From Litoditis marina (taxonomy: Eukaryota; Nematoda; Chromadorea; Rhabditida; Rhabditidae): DNA of 64,000 nt. How positions within the stretch are numbered: the stretch's first letter is position 1; each line of letters opens with the position of its first letter. Below are positions 29,178 through 40,595 of this stretch, piece by piece. The stretch is taken from positions 19,698,859-19,762,858 of the forward strand of contig OZ038437.1 of NCBI GenBank assembly GCA_964036275.1. The letters run 5' to 3'. The notes beneath the pieces were generated by a model. The model did no database searches. It was not told where the DNA came from and saw only the letters and a list, made by a program, of their open reading frames with translations. Made by a program: the position numbers and the translations under genes.

Positions 29178-32100
29178 CTATCGAATGCTCTGTTGGCATT
29201 GATCCAGTGACATGCGAGAAACTTCTTGGAGTAGGGGAAGAGAACTGCTTGTGAACATATATTCCTGTTGGGAATACGGACCAGCGATTCCCAGCCGCGA
29301 GTGGCCCGGGTTTTCAATCTCTTCGTCGTCTGAGTCGACTTGTAGACTGGATACCTGAATGGAACACGTAATGTTAGGATGGTGGAAACAGGAAAACTGG
29401 GAGGCTCCTCCACTACCAACCAGCTCAGACTAGAGTAGAAAGAAAACTGTTATTTACACTGTTATTCAACTGTTAAGTTGTTGAACACAGCAGAAGTCAG
29501 AAACGTGCGATGGGAAAGTGCACGATTCTTCATTACCATGCTGACTTTACGTGACTATTCGATTGACTTCCAGTATAACTCGTTTCGTTTTGAACAACGA
29601 GCCACGTAAAACTGTGACAGAACTGCTATTATGAAAAGATTGGTGATTTCGTGTGAAGAATATTTGGGGGAAATATCGGTTCACGTTCGATTTTTCATGT
29701 CTTTTTGGAACATTTTTGGAGAATGTATTATTCCCCCGGTTATTGTTTGGATGCAACTTCGGAACATGTTTGCGGACTCAGACGACTGTGTAAACCGAGG
29801 TTTTGTATGTTCTACATGTTAAATCACAGATATATGAAAACATATAGTTTTAAATTCATTTCGTGCCAAATAATATGTGTAACAGATATCAACGACGAAC
29901 AATTAGCGTGGACTGGTTTTCTTCTACTTCATCTTTTCACCTGAAAAAAACTTTATTCAATTTTGCGTCTGACTCAAAATTTGATTTTTCGCTTCGAATA
30001 ATCCTAATGCCATGGTTTCACGTAGTTATGAGAACTGAAAAACTAGTTTTTGGTTTTCCTAGCGGAATCCATGAACAGTTTTGTTTAATTTTCGAGCAGA
30101 ATATTCGACGCTGCTTTTTTACTAGCATTAGGCGTAGCAAACCCTCCAAAACCTCATGAGTAACATCTCAGGAACTTCAGAGCACGTATGCTAGAAGATC
30201 CCGACACCTTCATCCCATCCTGCGTCTCCTCAAACTCACACTGTTTCTCTGCTCTCTTATCCCGCCGGGATGTAAGATGTAAGAAACGAGAAATAGTAAG
30301 GCAGAGCGAGAGACGCAGGATGGGATGAAAGTGCCGGCATCTTCTAGTATACGTGCTCTGCTATGAATCTATTGACTGCTATACTACAGCATTGGAATTT
30401 CCCAAGTAGCTCATGAAGTGTTCAAAAGATTCTCAAGAGGAACGCTTGTGAACTTCTCATGAGGTTCGACGGTTTGCTACGCCGCTAGGCCAGGTGCCAG
30501 CAGAGCGTGTAGAAAGCTTTTGATACTTTGACAAAAGTCGGGAAAAAAATTCGATAGGCCACGCCCCCTTAAACACTGCTCTAACTCTCCCAGGTTCTAT
30601 CTGAGTAGAGCATCTCGGCGCCTAGATTCGGCACGAAATCTGTGAACCGTATGATGAATTACCGAAGCTGATATGTAAACATGTAAACAATGAAAAAATA
30701 CGTTTAGTTAACATATGTGTACTCACATCGGAGTGCGTATAACCGACTGAGAACTTGTGACGTCACATTATCGCCGGCATTCGATGAAATGAGACGGAGT
30801 AGCACGAGAAGATCGGCCGGGAGGGAGACGAAATCGTTGTAGGGGGACTGGAACAACCGTTTTGTAGTTTGGTCTCAAAATGTTCTAGTTTGGTTTCGAT
30901 ACACATCAGGATTCACGAATTTGTTCACTGATCACAAACTACAAACACAATGGGGTAGAACAAAATTTACCGCAAAGATGGACAGAGTGAACTCTGTTCA
31001 TTTATGGTCGTCGCCAACTAAAAGGCTGAAGAGTACTGTATATCTCACTTTTCGCTGTGTCCGCACTCCGCACACATGTATTTGGTTCGCGGGCTGAAAG
31101 AATTTTGCTCGCAAGTTCGATTCAGGTGAGAGACATGAATTTATAAATTTGGCTTCACTATAGAGGACTAATGAAAATGCTTCTTTGTGCTGTGTAATTC
31201 TAGAAAGTCGTGGTTACGGGTCTAGAAAAATGGAATTGTACTAGTTCCACGTAAGTTAGGTGTTCATTTGTCCTCTAGGCCAAGATAGCTCTCCACACTA
31301 TCTCCAAGTGCAGTTATGGTGTAAATCAGGACTGGGTTGCTGGGGATCAAACTACAATGACAGCGGTTTTCTGCTAAATCTGCATGATCGACCCACACTC
31401 CTTATATAAAATCTTATAGTGATTGACAAACCTGCAGAAAAGATGCCTTTTCATTTCCATTGGATTCGATTTGTTTCTGAAATTACTCACTTGAAGAAGA
31501 AAAAATTCGAATTGAAAGTGGTTCACTAGTGAACATGATGAAAACTGTTCGAAAAATGCATTTGACAAGCTTGTCCAGCTTTTTCGCTGACGACACAATT
31601 TCGCTTATTTCAACAAAGTTTACTCGAGGTTGCGCATTCAAACTTTGATTGTTACGGTTAACTCTCTGAATGTCCCGTTCATTTGAGCTACCCTAAGAGT
31701 AAATCGAGAAGTATGTTGAGTTGTCTGCGTACCTCTGAGCACGTATGCTAGAAGATCCCGGCACCTGTACCCCATCCTGCGTCTCCTCAAACACACGGTA
31801 TTTCTCTGCTCTTACACCCCGACGGGATGTGAGAGACGAGAATGAGTGGCCGAAATCTTCTAGCATACGTACTCTGATCTTCCCACTCTCTCGTCTGCGG
31901 CAAACATATTTGGGTAACGGGACAACATACACTCAGTTCTTGATATACCGCCTATTTATAGGTTTTCACGCAAGTCGTGATATACTCGATGTTCACACAT
32001 ACGTGGAAAAAGCTTGAGAATGCGTGAAAACACGTGAAAATCACGTGAACTTACCTTGAGTTCGTTGTACTCGGCTCTCTCATCTGCGTCCGTGCTGGAA

Positions 32101-33987
32101 AGGAGTCTTACGGCGAAGTCACGGCGGTTGGCGGGGTCCAGAATCTGACGAACCCAGATGCCGGTATTCACGACGGTCATCTGATAAAAAAGTATAGTTC
32201 GTTTCATTTCCACTGAGACTCATTGGCATCGTGTCAAGAATTTCGGATGGCTATTTCTTAGCTTATATATAAGTTTTAGAAAGACTCTTCACATTGACTT
32301 GTTCTTATGAAACGAAAAAGCTTCTAACAGGGTTTTGCAATGGATGAAAAGCAAGGTAGTTATTGAACTTTTTCATGTTCGCTCTAGCAAACGGGCTATT
32401 GTATCACCCCCCCCCCCCCCACTTTCACCCTGAGGTGGTGAAAAGTATTGTCAATGTGTACGAGATCATTTCCGTTCTCTTGGAGATTTTAAGTGTATCT
32501 GAATAGCAACTGAATAGTCACGTACAGGTAGCATTCTGATGAGAAATCGTGCTCTTTCTCATTATAAATTTCTCAGTTGTGCTGTGTTTAACACGTTTCA
32601 CGTGACTTTGACTAAAGTTTACAGATCAAAAAACAGTTGAAAAAGCCATCGACAACTGACCACGAAGAGAGCGAAGAGCCAGTAGAAGAGTACGAGGAAT
32701 ATCTTCTCGTTGAACATATTCTGGGACAAGACACATTGGACCGAGTACCGCTGCAGGTTCCCCTTGTTTCTGATCTGGAAAGAGAAGAGGTTAAAGGCAC
32801 GGCACCGCTTCAACGTAAGTACAAGTAAATTGAATAGTCACGTCAAGTTAGCACTCTGATGAGGCATCGATTTCTAGGCAAGTTTGACATACGGTGTCTT
32901 TAAAAGTCCTTTTTCATTCAGAAAATAGAACCAAACTTTTCATTCAGAGTCAACAATTGCTTCCATTCTTTAATAATAAGAAATAATAAGAATAGTAAAA
33001 AGACGCTAACCTCGAAATCGCACATGGTAGAACGAGGAAAGAGTCCGGTGTTTCTCCAGTCCGTTTGGAAGTTGATGTCGAGGCCTAACAATGAATAAGA
33101 ACGTGAAGTTATGATTTCTTCCATGAATTTCAACTTATTTATAATCTTGGTTTTATTGTTCGAAAAAACATATTGTATTTATATTGTTTGATTTTTGGTT
33201 GACCAAAAGTCGAGGTAATATGACATTTAGTTTGGGACAATATGGAACCAAACAGTACATTTTCCGAGGTTCAAACTGAAACAGGCAGATTTTAAACATA
33301 GTTTATTATTTTTTCAATCAGCTTCAGTTCTGAACACCGAAGCTCCCCATAGTTTGTATACTGTCAGTCGATTGCACAGTCACGTGAAACATGTTAAACA
33401 CAGCAGAACTCAGAAACGCGCAATGACAAAGTGCCCAACTCCTCATTGGAATGCTAACTTTACATTACTATTCAATCTACTTCTAGTATACAGTACTTAC
33501 TTTGGCGCCCCTGTATTTTTCTCAAATCAGATGTTTTGCGGCATTCAGCCAACCCGTACTAGATACGGCGCACTGCCAAGTCTGGCCGCGAGGCTTTATT
33601 CTTGTTTGGTTCCAGTCGTCCAAGCATACTACATAAAAGTTTGAAAAAAACATCGCACTTAAAAAGGCGATGGAATTAGTGTTTAAATAGTATAGGTAGT
33701 GTTTAAATAGTATAGGTAGTGTTTTGTTGCCCCTTAGAGGTTCTAAGGGTTTATTCACAACTGTTCGTTGTTAATTTGACGATAATGAATGAATACTGAC
33801 CAAATTGATTGAAAGTTAAATTTGAAAATAAAAATGATAAAAGTGTACTAACTGAAGAGGTCATTCCAATTGAATCCAAGAAAGATGTGCAGAATTATCA
33901 TCTGGGCGACGATGTTTATAATATAGAGAAACTTCATCACCAGATAGCTTCCAGATACCCAAAATCTGCAAAGTTTATAGTGTATCT

Positions 33988-34049
<62 letters not shown>

Positions 34050-34078
34050 ATCTCTATCTCCCTCTCTCTCTATCTCTC

Positions 34079-34157
<79 letters not shown>

Positions 34158-34948
34158 ACCCCTTCAATTTAGGAAGCCACTACACCATGCGTTTGATCGA
34201 AGAATATGATACTTTGTATATAGTTTTTCCCACCCACTTATGACCCTCTACGATAATATCCTCAAACTTCCGGGTCAATGTTTGGCATGTTGACGTGAAT
34301 GGATTTTTTCCAAGTTCTGCTTGAGTCTTCTGCACATTTACTACTGCAAACTCTATATGTTTGTAACCAAAATAACAAATTGTTCTTCAGAGAATTTCTC
34401 CTGGATAGTGGACGGATTACTGTAGAAGGACATAGATCGGTGAGACAGAGTATACTTATTCAAGATTCAATCTCAGTACCAACCCTTCCATGGTTCTTCT
34501 GTTCTCGTACGTGGTTCGGTACACGTGGCCGACAATCGTGTCCAGCTTTTTACTTCTTTCCTGCAAAGTATCAAAAAAGGTCAAAAATGTAACCAAATTG
34601 GCGCTTAATCGACTGGAAAAGTTTGAGTTTTTCGAGTTCGACTTTCTTGCTGTAGAGAAAAGTTTTAGAAAAACCGAGTTTTTCCCTTTTCGAGTTCTCT
34701 CGAAATTGGAGTTGGCTTCAACAACTCTAGTACGGAAACAGAAACCACGGATCAACTATTGCGGGTCTATTTTTGTAGTTTGATCACTGTGTACTCAGGA
34801 AAGTACTCGAAAAGCATGGTTGAGAGAGAGATCAAACTACACAACATGTTCGAATATACCTGCTCATCTTGAGGCAATTTGCAGCAGGCGGTCACGATGG
34901 CACGCACTTGGATTCCTGGAAGGGATTGGAGTTGAGATCTCTATCGCG

Positions 34949-34989
<41 letters not shown>

Positions 34990-37900
34990 TCTCCCTCTCG
35001 CTTTCACTTCCTCTCTTTCTCTCTCTCTCATTCTCTCTCTCTTTTTTCCTTATCTCTTTCTTATTCTCTCTCCTGTTCTCACTCTCACTCTCCCCTTCAT
35101 CTCTCTCTCTCTCTCTCCCTCCCTCCACCTTTCCGTACTCTCTCACCTGACCACCAGTTAATTGATCTCCATATCAAATGTGGTACAAAGAAGAAGAAGG
35201 CCAGAATGACCAGCACAAATTGTACCCACTGAAAAATCACGATTTATCTAGAGATGTCTGCGTCTCTCTGATCTCCATACTCTTTTGTGGAAAGATATTT
35301 CATCATGCGTTCTGAATGAACTTTTCTCGTGTTATATTTAGGAAGAACAGTTTGCTCTTGTTTTATTGTTTTTCCTTGGATTTGGTACCATAGAGGTCAA
35401 AAAGCTAAAATGGATCAGTTTTTAACCAATTAGGTAAACTAACACATTTAAACATTAAAAAAACTTTTCAATATTGACTTTATTCGTATATTATGTTCAT
35501 TTATTTAACCGCTTTTTCCTATGGAACACATTTTTCGCTTTCTCTGGACTTTGTGAAAACAGCAAGTAGTATAAATCAGAAAAAAAAACTTTTCTTTCTA
35601 ATCAACTGAATTGACCATTCATCTAAAAAAAACGATGATTAGGTCCATCTTTCACTGCGCACGTTCTTTATCTACGGATATATGTTACAATTAACTTTAC
35701 TTTATTTTATACTTTCTCAGAAGAATCAAATACCTGGTAGTAGGGTAGTTCTTCCTCCTCTCGTACGTAATGATTTGGCATGGTCGGGTCATCGACAGGA
35801 ACAAAGTACGTATTCTCAATCAAGCAGTAGTCTCTCGCGTACTCCGTCCAACCTCAAGCACAGTCTTTACTAGCGTGTACTGTATATCTCAATTTTCGCT
35901 GTGTCGCGGGATCAGACTACAAACACAGAATTGCAACGAATATTTCACACTGTCCCGGTCCATCCTTCAGTGTCCCGGTTTTTCAGTGAGCAGACCAATT
36001 CAAACGACGTTTCCATTCAAAATTACAATGCTGTTCACGTGTGCAGGTCTTCTGTTTCCAAGAAAACAACGGGCGGTGGCGTGAGCATTTATTATCCAGA
36101 CAACTTCATCGGTGAGGTTCAATCCAGACTAGCAAACCATTCCTTCGAAATTATCACTGTTCTACTTTCATCTAAAAACTGCGAACCATTCTTTCTTACT
36201 GGGGTGTATAGAAGTCCTGGCAACGATATTAATTTTCCGAATCTATTCAACGCATATATTGAGAATTTACCTAAACCTAGAGGTTGTTCCAAACATATAG
36301 TTGCTGGAGATTTCAATCTTCCTGACATAAATTGGTTAGCTAATATAACTCCGGGTACTATGAACACGCAATTCAAACACATAATTTCTGAGCTCGGTTT
36401 TAAACAATTAGTAAATTCTGCAACTAGGGGTAACAATATTCTTGATCTAGTTTTAACCACCGACGATGCGCTGTTATTTGATTTGAATGTGACTTCACAA
36501 ATAAGTGATCATCACAGAGTTGAGGCGTTTTTGAATATTCCGAAAAACTTGCAAACTATTGATGCACCCCCCTCTCTTTGTTACCGTAAAGCGAATTATG
36601 ATGCGATTGAGCAGGAACTTTGTATGATAGATTGGAATTATAGATTCAGCGCTTGTACAAATTGTGACAGCATGTATTGTATTTTCTTAGCCATCATTGA
36701 CCCTATAATCAAGAAATATGTACCTCTTCAGTCAAGTAATAATTCTATTTTTCCTGACTGGCTAAAACGCCTCAAGCGCAAATGCGAACGGCTTTACTTG
36801 AAACAGAAACGGTCTAATAACATGGCGCATGTAGTTAAATACAAAGAGATCCGAAAACGATACAAAATTTCGTTGAGGAATTTCATAGCTAACAAAGAAC
36901 TGAAAGCTGTCACATCAAGTAACCCAAAGCAGTTTTGGTCATATGTCAAGAACGAACTATCGCATAAAGTGCAATTACCTCCACTGCAAACAGCTGAAGG
37001 TATAGTCTCAGATGACAAACAACGAGCTGAAATTTTCAATAAACACTTTTGCACAGTTTTCACTAGAGATAATTTAGCTGACTTTGAGGTTACCAAAGCA
37101 ACAGATGGGACATTAAGTACACTTGATGTATCTCCCTATATTGTCTATGAGCGTCTGAAAACATTGAAAAACAAATTCTCTTGCGGCCCCGACAATATAC
37201 CAACATCTTTCTATAAGAATTTGGCGCTAGTCCTTGCACATCCACTTTCTCTCATTTTCGAATGTAGTCTGAGAACTGGTACGTTGCCAAATCTTTGGAA
37301 ACAGTCCAATGTTGTACCTATTTTCAAAAAAGGGCATCCTAACGAGGCGAAAAATTATCGCCCCATAAGTCTAACATGTGTATCTTGCCGAATTTTCGAA
37401 TCTTTACTAGTCAAAAAACTGAGAACTCATCTATGGTCCACGAGCCTGATATCACACAATCAGCATGGGTTTTTGAATAACCGCAGTACTACAACTAATT
37501 TGTTAGAATATCAAAAATATCTACATGAGTCTCATTGCAAAGACCTCAATGTGGACGCTGTATATTTAGATGTTTCTAAAGCTTTCGACTCAGTGACTCA
37601 TAGACGCCTAATTTCCATTCTTGAGGCATACGGTATTACTGGTGATATGATCAGATGGATCAAAAACTACTTGACTAATCGTACCCAAAGAGTTAAAATC
37701 AATCAGTCGTACTCTTCATCTGGGATAGTCACATCCGGTGTTCCCCAGGGAAGCTGTTTAGGCCCACTTTTGTTTTTAATATACATAAATGGCATTGAAA
37801 CATCAATCAAAAGTAGTAAACTTCTCGTTTATGCGGATGACTGTAAGATCTTTTCGAACAGTTCCATACCAAATTATCAGTCGCTTCTTGAAGATGATCT

Positions 37901-40576
37901 GAACTTTGCTCATGACTGGTTAGTTGAACGCCAACTCCAACTCTCTATTGAAAAGTGCGCAGTAATGTACATGGGAAAGTCAAACAGTAAACATGAGTAT
38001 AAGCTTGGCGGGTCAATTCTGGCATCTGTTGATGTAATTAGAGACCTAGGCGTAAACTTGAGTAACACATTGAAAATGTCTACACATATTCTCTCTGTTA
38101 AACGGAGGGCGAGCGCGATAGTGAACAGTTTGTTCCGTTGTTTTTCATTTTCTAAGGAAAGATTTATGTTGTGCTATAAAACAAAAGTGCTTCCCATTCT
38201 TGAATATGGATCAGAAGTTTTTGCCCCACTAAACAAAGGTGATATTATGAGTCTTGAAGTGGTTCAGCGAAGATTTACTAAGAGGTTGTTGCCAGGATTT
38301 CCGTACAAAAACCGTCTAGAAAAACTCAAACTCTCTACATTGTGGAAACGCCGATTATTCAAGGACTTGTGTACTGCTCACAAATACATTTATGGCCACT
38401 ATTGGACTTCCAATATTGTTACTCTTGCTCCTCCCACTAGTGTTCGCCATATGCTAAGAGGGAATGGTTTGAAACTATCGGATTGTCCCCCAGCTCTTGT
38501 CAACCTGAAGTTCATCTCGTCACGCATTGCCCCTGTTTGGAATAGATTACCTGCAGAAATAGCTCTGCTTCACTGTCCCAGTGAATTTAAATGTCGTTTG
38601 GAAAAATGGTTTTTATCAGAAAATGTGTTTCTTGGATCACTTGACCCCACGAACATATCTTAAACAATAATCGATGGTTTATTCCTTAATGGTTCTGACA
38701 ACCTTTTGTAAAGTAAAGAACCTGTTTATCCCTCTTGTCTTGTTTTGATAGTAGTGTGTAATTGTATTTTAAACGTAAATTATCTACTTTAGACTTGCAA
38801 CCTGAATGTAACAGACAGCCTCTTGGAGGATAGCCGTTGTCTTCCTAGAAGACTCTTTTCCTCCAACTCCCAGCGCCCTTTTGACGCCAACAACACCTTC
38901 ACACAACACACAGTGATACGGGAGAAAAATAAAGCTTGTATTGTATTGTATTGTCCCCGTCTATGTTCCATAGTCTCTTCTCTTTGTCATCATGAACTTC
39001 GACATGAACGAAATGAGTACGTATGTTAGAAGATACCGGCACCGTCATCCCACCCTGCGTCTCTCACTGTGCCTGACTATTTTTCGTCTCTCACATCCCG
39101 GCGGGATGTGAGAGCAGAGAACTAGCGTATGTTTCATGAGACGCAGGAAGGTGCCGGGATCTTCTAGCATATGCACACAGGTATGGCGAAGTAGTATCTC
39201 TTGAAAATCAGATGGAAACTGATGGAACATAAACGTTCCAAAACTAATGGGAGTCAGAGAATCGTACTGTAGAACTACACGTAGAACTGAAAAAAGGTAT
39301 GACCAACCGTCGCGGAACTCGGCCGGAGTCCAGCAAATAATCGGCTTTCCCATGTACGTCTGAAAAAACATTGACTTGTACCAGAAAACCTGTTGATTCA
39401 GAAAATAAATTTTTTTCTTATTGATGATTGCAAAAATCATCAACTTTTGGCTCTTACTTATCTTTGCGTTTTCGGTTTCCGTGATTTCTTCATTGGGTTT
39501 TTGGTGTTCCAATTCTTCTTCTTCTGTACGTAGCATACCAGTGTTTTTTTCAAATTCAATTTGTTTTTATATATTTCTATATTAAGATCGAATAGATTCC
39601 ATTGTCTCCTGCGTTCAGTTAGTTATTCCACCATGCTCTCTACGAGAAATAGTGAATATCGATTGGAATGGCATGTTTTCTTTATATTTGTCTTTTTAGT
39701 TCATAACCCCATTATTGATTAGAATTCTTCTATAATTACAGGAGAATCGTGTTTTGTGTTATCTGTTCCATTAGCAGGCAGGAACTAAGAAAACTATGCA
39801 AAACCCCTCACATTTGAGGTAATGATGAGGGTACAGAAAGCGAACATATAAGCCGTTAACTGATAGTTCCATCGGTCGACCACATCCTCCTCGTATCTGG
39901 AAAAATCAATAATTGCACAATTTTCTGGAAATTTCCTAGACACTTTTCTAAAACTATTGTTTTTTACCGTAGAAAAATGGATTTGTAGGGTGATTGGCTA
40001 CAGATGTGGGCACATAATCGTTACTATTCTCACAGTGACTTCTACAGTATGATAACATAAAGTGTCGTTAGTTATCATGATATGTTTCTCATCGGAAAGG
40101 AAGACGATTTTCGTATTTGTTGTGATTTCCCATTACAAAATGTTGCGTTTGTATAGTTTGTTCCACCAACTTATAATCCTCTACAGTAATCTGATCGAAT
40201 TTTCAGATAAAAGTTTGGTATATTGGCGTTTCTGGGTTCTTTTCAAGTTTTGGTAGTATCTTCTGCACGTTTACTACTACAAACTATGAACGTTTGAAAC
40301 CAACATAATGAACCATTCATTATAAAAACCTTTCTGAATATCTGACGGATTACTGTAGAAGGACATTAATTGGTGAAACGGACTATAAAGGGCTCCCTAA
40401 TGTGTAGGCTGCTATATCCCACTGTTTTTGTAGTTTGATCCCGTTATCCTGTCCAAATTCGTGTGTTCCGATGTGTTTCGAGACCAAACTACAACAAATA
40501 TTTGGTCCCTTTCTATAGCCGATTCCACTCACCGTTGCGAATGTATATTTAAAATAACGGATTTTATCGCATCCAT
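29178..40576 (-). CDS. Innexin gap-junction protein, about 411 aa, 13 exons
   Basis: Exons in coding order: 40576-40533, 39896-39812, 39359-39308, 35852-35734, 35228-35147, 34915-34860, 34560-34484, 33965-33853, 33084-33011, 32774-32661, 32180-32055, 30847-30723 and 29346-29178. Innexins form invertebrate gap junctions and pannexin-like channels, with four membrane segments. Seen here: VVDRWNYQL at the N-terminus, [13 protein letters not shown] and ARDYC (two Cys of loop 1), the diagnostic [26 protein letters not shown] (TM3), [12 protein letters not shown] with SVQC (two Cys of loop 2), TM4 [12 protein letters not shown], then [14 protein letters not shown]. Phases agree through exon 12; the exon 12 to 13 junction is the least certain (donor 30727 or 30723). 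The tail [13 protein letters not shown] is acidic. A LINE and many MITEs lie in introns. Which innexin paralogue it is cannot be told. Confidence 0.92.
29455..29576. repeat. MITE family A copy
   Basis: ACACTGTTATTCAACTG to TTCGATTGACTTCCAGTAT. It lies 36 bp beyond the innexin last-exon acceptor, in the intron. Confidence 0.65.
30129..30489. repeat. MITE family E copy interrupted by family D
   Basis: The left part is TAGGCGTAGCAAACCCTCC and the right part ends GGTTTGCTACGCCGCTAGG. They are separated by a complete family D element. Confidence 0.65.
30180..30361. repeat. MITE family D nested in family E
   Basis: Full copy, AGCACGTATGCTAGAAGAT to ATCTTCTAGTATACGTGCT, inserted inside the E element at 30129-30489. 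Confidence 0.75.
30860..30954. repeat. MITE family C copy
   Basis: TTTTGTAGTTTGGTCTC to GATCACAAACTACAAACACA. It ends the intron just upstream of innexin exon 12. Confidence 0.6.
31007..31160 (+). repeat. Family H SINE-like copy, tRNA part shortened
   Basis: TATGGTCGTCGCCAACTAAA, GAGTACTGTATATCTCAC, then TTTTGCTCGCAAGTTCGATT (box B-like) and TTATAAATTTGGC. Box A is largely lost. Confidence 0.5.
31738..31882. repeat. MITE family D copy, right arm shortened
   Basis: AGCACGTATGCTAGAAGAT, palindromic centre CACCCCGACGGGATGTGAG, then ATCTTCTAGCATACGTACT. About 30 bp of the right arm are missing. Confidence 0.68.
32193..32395. repeat. MITE family F copy (one clear end)
   Basis: AGTATAGTTCGTTTCATTTC, CACTGAGACTCATTGGCATC. 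The other end is degraded. Confidence 0.45.
32505..32618. repeat. MITE family A copy
   Basis: CAACTGAATAGTCACGTAC, TGTGCTGTGTTTAACACG, TTTCACGTGACTTTGACT. It lies just inside the intron after innexin exon 10. Confidence 0.6.
32821..32870. repeat. MITE family A fragment
   Basis: Only the left end is present: AGTAAATTGAATAGTCACGT, CAAGTTAGCACTCTGATGAG. Confidence 0.6.
33358..33489. repeat. MITE family A copy
   Basis: Full copy, ATACTGTCAGTCGATTGC to TTCAATCTACTTCTAGTAT. Confidence 0.75.
33986..34156. repeat. (CT)n tract
   Basis: About 170 bp of nearly pure CT, starting 21 bp beyond the acceptor of innexin exon 8 (33965). It probably serves as an extended pyrimidine tract when read on the opposite strand only as GA. 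Confidence 0.9.
34219..34455. repeat. MITE family G copy
   Basis: TATAGTTTTTCCCACCCACT to ATAGATCGGTGAGACAGAGT, with TCTACGATAAT / ATTACTGTAGA blocks. Confidence 0.6.
34770..34845. repeat. MITE family C copy
   Basis: TTTTTGTAGTTTGATCAC to GAGATCAAACTACACAAC. It ends 15 bp from innexin exon 6. Confidence 0.62.
34948..35140. repeat. CT-rich tract
   Basis: Fills the whole intron between innexin exons 5 and 6 on the plus strand. Long Ser/Leu frames here are artefacts. Confidence 0.9.
35901..38663 (+). CDS. LINE ORF2: AP-like endonuclease (truncated) and reverse transcriptase, about 920 codons
   Basis: The frame opens with a GTG inside MITE sequence, so the first ten or so codons are not LINE-derived and there is no natural start. 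Endonuclease hallmarks: GGGVSIYY (about residues 58-65), [21 protein letters not shown] (about 135-145) and SDHHRVEAF near 202-210. The N-terminal catalytic Asn and the ETW motif are missing. Reverse-transcriptase hallmarks: [38 protein letters not shown] (motif A), [14 protein letters not shown] (motif B) and [10 protein letters not shown] (motif C, about residue 644). A thumb-like C-terminal region with [12 protein letters not shown] follows. The enzyme copies RNA into DNA at the target site. YADD and overall order point to the CR1/Jockey superfamily; the clade is not certain. Confidence 0.9.
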   Translation: MSRDQTTNTELQRIFHTVPVHPSVSRFFSEQTNSNDVSIQNYNAVHVCRSSVSKKTTGGGVSIYYPDNFIGEVQSRLANHSFEIITVLLSSKNCEPFFLTGVYRSPGNDINFPNLFNAYIENLPKPRGCSKHIVAGDFNLPDINWLANITPGTMNTQFKHIISELGFKQLVNSATRGNNILDLVLTTDDALLFDLNVTSQISDHHRVEAFLNIPKNLQTIDAPPSLCYRKANYDAIEQELCMIDWNYRFSACTNCDSMYCIFLAIIDPIIKKYVPLQSSNNSIFPDWLKRLKRKCERLYLKQKRSNNMAHVVKYKEIRKRYKISLRNFIANKELKAVTSSNPKQFWSYVKNELSHKVQLPPLQTAEGIVSDDKQRAEIFNKHFCTVFTRDNLADFEVTKATDGTLSTLDVSPYIVYERLKTLKNKFSCGPDNIPTSFYKNLALVLAHPLSLIFECSLRTGTLPNLWKQSNVVPIFKKGHPNEAKNYRPISLTCVSCRIFESLLVKKLRTHLWSTSLISHNQHGFLNNRSTTTNLLEYQKYLHESHCKDLNVDAVYLDVSKAFDSVTHRRLISILEAYGITGDMIRWIKNYLTNRTQRVKINQSYSSSGIVTSGVPQGSCLGPLLFLIYINGIETSIKSSKLLVYADDCKIFSNSSIPNYQSLLEDDLNFAHDWLVERQLQLSIEKCAVMYMGKSNSKHEYKLGGSILASVDVIRDLGVNLSNTLKMSTHILSVKRRASAIVNSLFRCFSFSKERFMLCYKTKVLPILEYGSEVFAPLNKGDIMSLEVVQRRFTKRLLPGFPYKNRLEKLKLSTLWKRRLFKDLCTAHKYIYGHYWTSNIVTLAPPTSVRHMLRGNGLKLSDCPPALVNLKFISSRIAPVWNRLPAEIALLHCPSEFKCRLEKWFLSENVFLGSLDPTNIS
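35931..38960 (+). mobile_element. 5'-truncated LINE retrotransposon (CR1-like) antisense in an innexin intron
   Basis: An uninterrupted endonuclease plus reverse transcriptase frame runs to the TAA at 38661-38663. About 270 bp of 3' UTR follow, then a short TTGTA-repeat tail (near 38936-38955), as in CR1-type LINEs. The 5' edge joins the remnant of a family C MITE (GGGATCAGACTACAAACACA, about 35909-35930). The N-terminal part of the endonuclease is absent. It is inserted opposite to the innexin, between exons 3 and 4. The lack of any frame break suggests a young insertion. Confidence 0.88.
39017..39176. repeat. MITE family D copy
   Basis: GTACGTATGTTAGAAGATAC, centre CACATCCCGGCGGGATGTGA, then GATCTTCTAGCATATGCACA. 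About 60 bp beyond the LINE 3' end. Confidence 0.72.
40155..40387. repeat. MITE family G copy
   Basis: TATAGTTTGTTCCACCAACT to ATTGGTGAAACGGACTATA. It lies in innexin intron 1. Confidence 0.65.
40423..40497. repeat. MITE family C copy
   Basis: CTGTTTTTGTAGTTTGATCC to GAGACCAAACTACAACA. In innexin intron 1. Confidence 0.65.
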
Positions 40577-40592
40577 TTTCGATCCAAACTAC

Positions 40593-40595
40593 CTG
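40593..40595 (-). promoter_or_regulatory. Probable spliced-leader acceptor for innexin
   Basis: Minus-strand CTCATTACAG precedes the ATG by 16 nt of leader. Confidence 0.4.

Noticed and set aside
36119..36460. Minus-strand frames inside the LINE
   Set aside because: They are antisense shadows of the endonuclease and reverse transcriptase frame.
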